Assembly (NCBI GenBank): GCA_052324925.1
Contig: JBQPRE010000001.1
Length of the DNA: 64,000 nt
Direction: 5' to 3' (one strand)
Source: Flavimobilis sp052324925
GTDB lineage: Bacteria; Actinomycetota; Actinomycetes; Actinomycetales; Cellulomonadaceae
The position numbers and the translations under genes are program-made. Positions 59,441 to 64,000 of this stretch are shown here, one piece after another (the first letter of the stretch is position 1; the number at the start of each line of letters is the position of its first letter). Under the pieces are notes generated by a model. It worked only from the letters and a program-made list of their open reading frames with translations, was not told where the DNA came from and searched no databases.

Positions 59441-60445
59441 GTGCTGATCGCACAGCGCCCCACGCTGACCGAAGAGGTCATCTCGGAGAACCGCTCCCGC
59501 TTCTCCATCGAGCCGCTCGAGCCCGGCTTCGGCTACACGCTCGGCAACTCGCTGCGCCGTACGCTCCTGTCGTCGATCCCCGGCGCCTCCGTGACCTCCA
59601 TCCGCATCGACGGTGTGCTCCACGAGTTCACGACCGTGCCGGGTGTCAAGGAGGACGTCACCGAGATCATCCTCAACATCAAGGGTCTGGTCGTCTCCTC
59701 GGAGAACGACGAGCCCGTCGTCATGTACCTGCGCAAGCAGGGTTCCGGTGCAGTGACCGCCGCGGACATCGTTCCGCCGGCGGGCGTCGAGGTGCACAAC
59801 CCCGAGCTCCACATCGCGACCCTCAACGACAAGGGCAAGCTCGAGATCGAGCTGACCGTCGAGCGTGGCCGTGGCTACGTCTCGGCTGCGCAGAACAAGT
59901 CGTTCGACGCTGAGATCGGTCGGATCCCCATCGACTCGATCTACTCGCCCGTCCTCAAGGTGACCTACAAGGTCGAGGCGACCCGTGTCGAGCAGCGCAC
60001 GGACTTCGACAAGCTCATCGTCGATGTCGAGTCGAAGCCCGCGATCTCCCCGCGCGACGCTCTTGCGTCCGCTGGTAAGACGCTGGTGGAGCTCTTCGGC
60101 CTCGCCCGTGAGCTCAACGTCGAGGCTGAGGGTATCGAGATCGGCCCGTCCCCGACGGACGCCGCGCTCGCCCAGGACCTGGCGCTGCCCATCGAGGAGC
60201 TGCAGCTCACGATCCGCTCGTACAACTGCCTCAAGCGCGAGGGAGTCCACACCGTGGGCGAGCTCGTGTCGCGCAGCGAAGCGGACCTCCTCGACATCCG
60301 CAACTTCGGCTCCAAGTCGATCACCGAGGTCAAGGAGAAGCTGGCCGGTCTCGGCCTTGCGCTCAAGGACTCGATCATCGACTTCGACCACACCGGCGTG
60401 TACGGCGACGGTGACGCGGGCGACTACGACTCCGCGCAGTACTGA
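59441..60445 (+). CDS. rpoA: DNA-directed RNA polymerase subunit alpha
   Basis: The alpha subunit dimerises to start polymerase assembly. The 334-aa protein has an N-terminal domain (FSIEPLEPGFGYTLGNSLRRTLLSSIPGASVTSIRIDGVLHEF). A C-terminal domain at about residues 245-310 binds UP elements and activators (LPIEELQLTIRSYNCLKREGVHTVGELVSRSEADLLDIRNFGSKSITEVKEKL). GTG at 59441 follows AAAGGA. The acidic tail ends DYDSAQY. Confidence 0.98.
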   Translation: MLIAQRPTLTEEVISENRSRFSIEPLEPGFGYTLGNSLRRTLLSSIPGASVTSIRIDGVLHEFTTVPGVKEDVTEIILNIKGLVVSSENDEPVVMYLRKQGSGAVTAADIVPPAGVEVHNPELHIATLNDKGKLEIELTVERGRGYVSAAQNKSFDAEIGRIPIDSIYSPVLKVTYKVEATRVEQRTDFDKLIVDVESKPAISPRDALASAGKTLVELFGLARELNVEAEGIEIGPSPTDAALAQDLALPIEELQLTIRSYNCLKREGVHTVGELVSRSEADLLDIRNFGSKSITEVKEKLAGLGLALKDSIIDFDHTGVYGDGDAGDYDSAQY

Positions 60446-60508
60446 CGTGGTCCGCCCGGGGGCCGCACGGCCCCGAGGCGACCGAACCCATCTCTAGGAG
60501 CAACTTCA

Positions 60509-61018
60509 ATGCCTACCCCCAGCAAGGGCGCACGGCTCGGTGGCAGCCCGGCGCACGAGCGTAAGATCCTCGCGAACCTTTCCTCGCAGCTCATCACGCA
60601 CGGTCAGATCACGACGACCGAGTCGAAGGCTCGTCGTCTGCGTCCCGTCATCGAGCGTCTCATCACGTTCGCGAAGCGTGGCGACCTCGCCGCGCGTCGT
60701 CGTGTTCTTCGCACGCTGACGGACAAGACCGTCGTCCACCTCCTCTTCACCGAGGTCGCCCCGCAGATGGCGGAGCGTCAGGGTGGCTACACCCGCATCA
60801 TCAAGGTTGCTCCCCGCAAGGGAGACAACGCGCCCATGGCCGTCATCGAGCTCGTCACCGAGCCCGTCTCGCCCAAGCAGGCCGTTGTCCGCGAGGCCAC
60901 CAAGGCAGCCGCGAAGGCCGCCAAGGTCGTCACCCCGGCCTCCGCCAAGTCGGCGGACTCGCCTGAGTCCGCTGACTCGCCCGAGTCCGCCGAGTCGGCC
61001 GAGGAGACGAAGGCCTGA
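60509..61018 (+). CDS. rplQ: 50S ribosomal protein L17
   Basis: L17 borders the exit tunnel. The core (residues 1-120) is canonical: KGARLGGSPAHERKILANLSSQLITHGQITTTESKARRLRPV. A 45-residue C-terminal extension follows, first Ala/Lys-rich and then built of SADSPE/SAESAE acidic repeats, giving 169 aa against about 120 in E. coli. Such tails occur in high-GC actinobacteria. A terminator ends the alpha operon. Confidence 0.97.
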   Translation: MPTPSKGARLGGSPAHERKILANLSSQLITHGQITTTESKARRLRPVIERLITFAKRGDLAARRRVLRTLTDKTVVHLLFTEVAPQMAERQGGYTRIIKVAPRKGDNAPMAVIELVTEPVSPKQAVVREATKAAAKAAKVVTPASAKSADSPESADSPESAESAEETKA

Positions 61019-61035
61019 GCCTTCCTCCGCACGCT

Positions 61036-61075
61036 CGAGCCCGCGCACCTCACGGTGCGCGGGCTCGCGCGTTTT
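61036..61075 (+). terminator. Intrinsic terminator after rplQ
   Basis: A perfect 14-bp stem pairs 61036-61049 with 61054-61067, with a TCAC loop. GTTTT follows at 61071-61075. It also lies just past the 3' end of the convergent ROK gene. Confidence 0.92.
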
Positions 61076-61091
61076 CCCGGCCACTGTGCGG

Positions 61092-61868
61092 CTAGCTCCG
61101 GTGGTCGCCCCATAGCGCCCAGGCCCGGACGCCGCCGACGAGCGCAGCGGAGTTCGGCACGACGACGACGTCGGACCCGAGCCGGGCGAGCACGGCCGGC
61201 GTGACGCGTCGCGCATTGCCCCCGCCCAGGTGGAGCCGGTCCCACCGGAAGACAGGCTCGAGGCCCTCGACAGCCCTGAGGACCCGGCGAGACCACAGCC
61301 CGTCACCGAGCCGTCGGCGCTCGGGTTCCCCGAGGTACTGGTCATATGTCGTGCCGCGCCGGACGGGAGCGTGGGAGAGCTCCAGGTGCGGGGCAAGGAT
61401 CCCCCCGTCGAAATGCGCAGAGCCGAGGCCCGTCCCGAGCGTGAGCACGAGCTCGAGGCCCAGGCCGGCGATGACCCCCGCTCCGTGGAGCTCGGCATCG
61501 TTGACGACGAGAGTGGGCAGCCCCAGCGCGGTCTCGCACGCCGCCCTGAGGTCGTGTCCCTCCCACAGCTGCACGAGCGCCGGGTCGACGCGCGTACGAG
61601 GCCCCGCGACGGTGACGTAGTGCGGCGTCGCGATGACGGCACCGTGGCGGATCATGCCGGGGAGCCCGATGGTGAGCTGATCGGCGGGTGGAAGCGCGAT
61701 CGCAATCTCCTGGACGCTACGCACGAGCGTCGCCGGCGGGAGGGGATAGGGCGTGGGGACACGGAGCGCGGGAGCCCGCAGCGTCCCGGCCTCATCGAGG
61801 ACCGCGGCCTTGAGGCCACCGCCGCCGCAGTCCACCGCGAGAGTGAGGGGGCTCGGAGGGTGCTCCAT
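61092..61868 (-). CDS. ROK family / polyphosphate-glucokinase-like protein
   Basis: The 258-aa protein has the ROK-type ATP-binding start LTLAVDCGGGGLKAAVLDEAG, VNDAELHGAG in place of the usual VLNDADAAA, and the TLGTGLGSAHFDGGILAPHLELSHAP segment typical of polyphosphate glucokinases. It probably phosphorylates glucose or a related sugar. The phosphate donor (polyphosphate or ATP) cannot be told. It runs toward rplQ and diverges from truA. A TAGCCT -10 only 6 nt before its ATG suggests a leaderless mRNA. Confidence 0.8.
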   Translation of the reverse strand: MEHPPSPLTLAVDCGGGGLKAAVLDEAGTLRAPALRVPTPYPLPPATLVRSVQEIAIALPPADQLTIGLPGMIRHGAVIATPHYVTVAGPRTRVDPALVQLWEGHDLRAACETALGLPTLVVNDAELHGAGVIAGLGLELVLTLGTGLGSAHFDGGILAPHLELSHAPVRRGTTYDQYLGEPERRRLGDGLWSRRVLRAVEGLEPVFRWDRLHLGGGNARRVTPAVLARLGSDVVVVPNSAALVGGVRAWALWGDHRS

Positions 61869-61927
61869 CGGGCCAGGCTAGTACCACCGCGGCGCGGCCC
61901 GTGGCCCTGGTGCGAGATGATGGCAGC

Positions 61928-62818
61928 GTGATTCGCGTTCGACTCGACCTCGCCTACCGGGGGACCGACTTCGCAGGATGGGCTCGTCAACCCGCGCTAC
62001 GCACGGTCCAGGGCGTCCTAGAAGAGGGCTTGCGACGCGTCCTGCGCGTCGATGACGTCCGGCTCACGGTCGCGGGACGCACCGACGCGGGCGTGCACGC
62101 CCGGGGACAGGTCGCCCACCTTGACCTCCCCCATGAGGTCTGGGACGTCCTGCCGGGGCGTTCGCAACGCACCCCGGGCGACTCCCTCGTCGCACGGCTC
62201 GGCGGAGTTCTCGACACCGACGTCGTCGTGCAGCGTGCGAGCCGTGCTCCAGCAGGGTTCGACGCGCGCTTCAGCGCGCTCCGCCGCCGCTACACCTACC
62301 GGGTGGCCGACGACCCCCGCCGTTTCGACCCGCTCGCACGCGATCACGTCCTCTGGAACCGCAAGCCGCTCGACGTCGATGCGATGAGCCGCGCAGCCGC
62401 GCCGCTCACGGGGCTGCGGGACTTCGCCTCGTACTGCAAGCCGCGACCGGGCGCGACGACGATCCGAGAGCTCCAGGAGCTCACGTGGCGACGCGAGACC
62501 GACGGCCCCGAGGCTGGGCTCGTCCTGGCGTCCGTGCAGGCGGACGCGTTCTGCCACAACATGGTGCGGGCACTCGTGGGTGCGTCGCTCGCCGTCGGGG
62601 AGGGCCGCAAGCCCGAGTCATGGCCGCTCGCGGTGCTCGAGGCGCGCACGCGCGTCGGAGGCCCCACGGTCGTGCCGCCCCACGGGCTCGTCCTCGAGGA
62701 GGTCGTCTACCCAGCCGACGCCGAGCTCGCGACGCGCGCCGAACAGATTCGTGCCCGACGCCTCGACGAAGAGGTCCTCGACGCCGCCGGAGGCGTCGTG
62801 CCAGATCGGGTCGACTGA
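61928..62818 (+). CDS. truA: tRNA pseudouridine synthase A
   Basis: TruA makes pseudouridine at positions 38-40 of tRNA anticodon arms. The 296-aa protein has LAYRGTDFAGWARQP and the catalytic Asp in VAGRTDAGVHARGQVAH. It also has FDARFSALRRRYTYRV and ADAFCHNMVRALVGASLAVGEG. GTG at 61928 puts VIRVRLDLAYRGTDF at the N-terminus. There is no ribosome binding site, and GATGAT lies 6 nt upstream, so the transcript may be leaderless. truA commonly follows rplQ. Confidence 0.95.
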   Translation: MIRVRLDLAYRGTDFAGWARQPALRTVQGVLEEGLRRVLRVDDVRLTVAGRTDAGVHARGQVAHLDLPHEVWDVLPGRSQRTPGDSLVARLGGVLDTDVVVQRASRAPAGFDARFSALRRRYTYRVADDPRRFDPLARDHVLWNRKPLDVDAMSRAAAPLTGLRDFASYCKPRPGATTIRELQELTWRRETDGPEAGLVLASVQADAFCHNMVRALVGASLAVGEGRKPESWPLAVLEARTRVGGPTVVPPHGLVLEEVVYPADAELATRAEQIRARRLDEEVLDAAGGVVPDRVD

Positions 62819-62827
62819 CCAGCGGCC

Positions 62828-63298
62828 CTACGCGCCCTCGTCGCGGCCCTCGAGATCCGCGTCGTCGTCGGCGTCCGCGACGGCCAGGCCTGCGTCACGC
62901 TCGTCCTTCGCCGCGAGCTCCTCGGGCGTGACGACGTGAACCGCCAGCTCTTCGGCTGACGGCGCACCGCCGTCCACCCCCGCGGACGTCGCATAGACGT
63001 CGTTCTCGCGCTCGGGCATGCCGCCGTCGTCGGAGACGAGGCGTCCGGCGAGGTCGACGTCCCGCGTGCCCTCACGCGAGTTCTCCGGAAGCTCCTCGGC
63101 GAGGCGACGCGCAAGCGGCTCCTCGTGGCTCGCCTCCCACGGCGTCGCGCCCCACCGGTCGGTCTGATCGGAGAACGGCGGGTCGTAACCGTCGTCGAGC
63201 ACGTCGGCGCCAGAGCCGTCGCCGAGCAGCATGTCCTCGAGCGGGGTCTGGTCCGTCCCCTGCTCCGCGCCGTAGTCGGCGCTCGTCGAGTCGGTCAT
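62828..63298 (-). CDS. DUF5709-like acidic protein
   Basis: The 156-aa protein is very acidic and soluble, without membrane spans. Its pattern (PLEDMLLGDGSGADVLDDGYDPPFSDQTDRWGATPWEASHEEPLARRLAEELPE) fits the actinobacterial DUF5709 family, whose function is unknown. AAGGAG precedes the ATG at 63298. It diverges from the ABC-F gene and converges on truA with a 9-bp gap. Confidence 0.8.
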   Translation of the reverse strand: MTDSTSADYGAEQGTDQTPLEDMLLGDGSGADVLDDGYDPPFSDQTDRWGATPWEASHEEPLARRLAEELPENSREGTRDVDLAGRLVSDDGGMPERENDVYATSAGVDGGAPSAEELAVHVVTPEELAAKDERDAGLAVADADDDADLEGRDEGA

Positions 63299-63402
63299 GG
63301 TGAGCTCCTTCGCTGACTTCCCACGGTGCCACGTCGTGCGTACCGCGTCGACCCCAGACGACCGTCGTCGCCGAGCGGTCCCGATCCTGGGAGGATGGCC
63401 CC

Positions 63403-64000
63403 ATGGGTCATGTCGACATCTCAGGGGTCTCCTACACGCTCGCGGACGGTCGCTCGCTTCTCGACGACGTGTCGTTCCGCGTAGGGGACGGGGCCAAGGT
63501 CGCTCTCGTCGGACCCAACGGCGCAGGCAAGACGACGCTCCTGCGTCTCGTCACCGGTGAGCTCTCCCCGCAGTCGGGCAAGATCTCGCGCTCAGGCGGG
63601 CTCGGGGTCATGGACCAGATGATCGGTCGGGTCGACGACGCCCGCACCGTGCGCGACGTGCTCTCCGAGCTTGCGCACGACGCCGTCCGCGCCGCGTCGC
63701 GTGAGCTCGACGCGGCGGAGGCCGCGATGCTCGCCCGCGAGGACGAGCCGACACAGATGCGCTATGCCCAGGCGATCGCCGACTGGGCCGACGTCGGCGG
63801 GTACGAGGCGGAGGCCTCGTGGGACGACGTGACCGATGCGGTCCTCTCGATCCCGTTCGACCGCGCTCAGCATCGCGAGCTGCGCACTCTGTCGGGAGGG
63901 GAGCAGAAGCGTCTCGTCCTCACCGCGCTCCTGCGCGGGCCCGACGAGGTGCTCCTGCTCGACGAGCCCGACAACTACCTCGACGTACCGACGAAGCTCT
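63403..64000 (+). CDS. ABC-F family ATPase (partial)
   Basis: This is the N-terminal 199 residues of a soluble ABC-F protein, cut by the right window edge. It has the Walker A GPNGAGKTTLL at about residues 38-48 and the ABC signature LSGGEQKRLVLTALL at about 163-177. The Walker B VLLLDEPDNYLDVPT shows the ABC-F-typical DEPxNxLD. ABC-F proteins act on ribosomes in translation or antibiotic protection. The second ATPase half is outside the window, so the subfamily cannot be named. ATG at 63403 follows GGGAGG, while GAGGAT 6 nt upstream would also fit a leaderless start. Confidence 0.9.
   Translation, partial: MGHVDISGVSYTLADGRSLLDDVSFRVGDGAKVALVGPNGAGKTTLLRLVTGELSPQSGKISRSGGLGVMDQMIGRVDDARTVRDVLSELAHDAVRAASRELDAAEAAMLAREDEPTQMRYAQAIADWADVGGYEAEASWDDVTDAVLSIPFDRAQHRELRTLSGGEQKRLVLTALLRGPDEVLLLDEPDNYLDVPTKL

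Overview
The window is high-GC DNA from an actinobacterium, most likely of the order Micrococcales (Cellulomonadaceae or a near relative). The evidence is strong C/G third-position bias, many GTG and TTG starts, probable leaderless genes, TTG-started rpoB and rpoC, a type-Z (zinc) S14, an S11-alpha subunit gene pair with no rpsD between them, and a tRNA-Trp-secE-nusG order typical of the phylum. The exact genus cannot be read from this sequence.

The backbone is the main ribosomal protein and RNA polymerase region: tRNA-Trp, secE, nusG, rplK, rplA (2.0-4.6 kb); rplJ, rplL (13.7-14.7 kb); rpoB, rpoC (29.3-36.8 kb); the str operon rpsL, rpsG, fusA, tuf (37.3-41.6 kb); the S10, spc and alpha operons rpsJ to rplO, secY, adk, map, infA, rpmJ, rpsM, rpsK, rpoA, rplQ (42.1-61.0 kb); then truA. 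Strong intrinsic terminators follow rplA, rplL, rpoC, tuf, rplO and rplQ. An L10-leader-like RNA with an attenuator precedes rplJ, and the rpoB and rpsL leaders are long and structured.

Accessory blocks interrupt this backbone. Block A (4.85-13.3 kb, between rplA and rplJ) carries an ECF sigma factor overlapping a small beta-sandwich protein, a subtilisin-like S8 peptidase with an HPFTQS repeat spacer, a PEP-mutase/isocitrate-lyase family gene, a TPR-CHAT (caspase-like) protein and a convergent secreted GH18 chitinase. Block B (14.9-28.8 kb, between rplL and rpoB) is a complete divergent Tad-type pilus locus: tadZ-A-B-C on the minus strand; on the plus strand a lipoprotein, a Flp1-like pilin, two TadE-like pseudopilins, a large coiled-coil TadG/DUF5702-like protein, an A24 prepilin peptidase, a WG-repeat protein, a DUF6382-like FHA protein and a second, paralogous lipoprotein. 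Block C is a large LuxR-family ATPase regulator placed between map and infA.

The left edge holds the 5' part of a sensor histidine kinase overlapped by adenosine deaminase. The right edge holds a ROK/polyphosphate-glucokinase-like gene, truA, a DUF5709-type acidic protein and the start of an ABC-F ATPase.

The most notable observations are: (i) the sigma-S8-CHAT protease module; (ii) a near-identical 18-bp block in the promoters of the tadZABC operon and of the chitinase gene, suggesting co-regulation; (iii) two paralogous lipoproteins bracketing the pilin operon, each behind the same TTGCGR-N17-TASTGT promoter; and (iv) the Firmicute-like gene content of the Tad locus.
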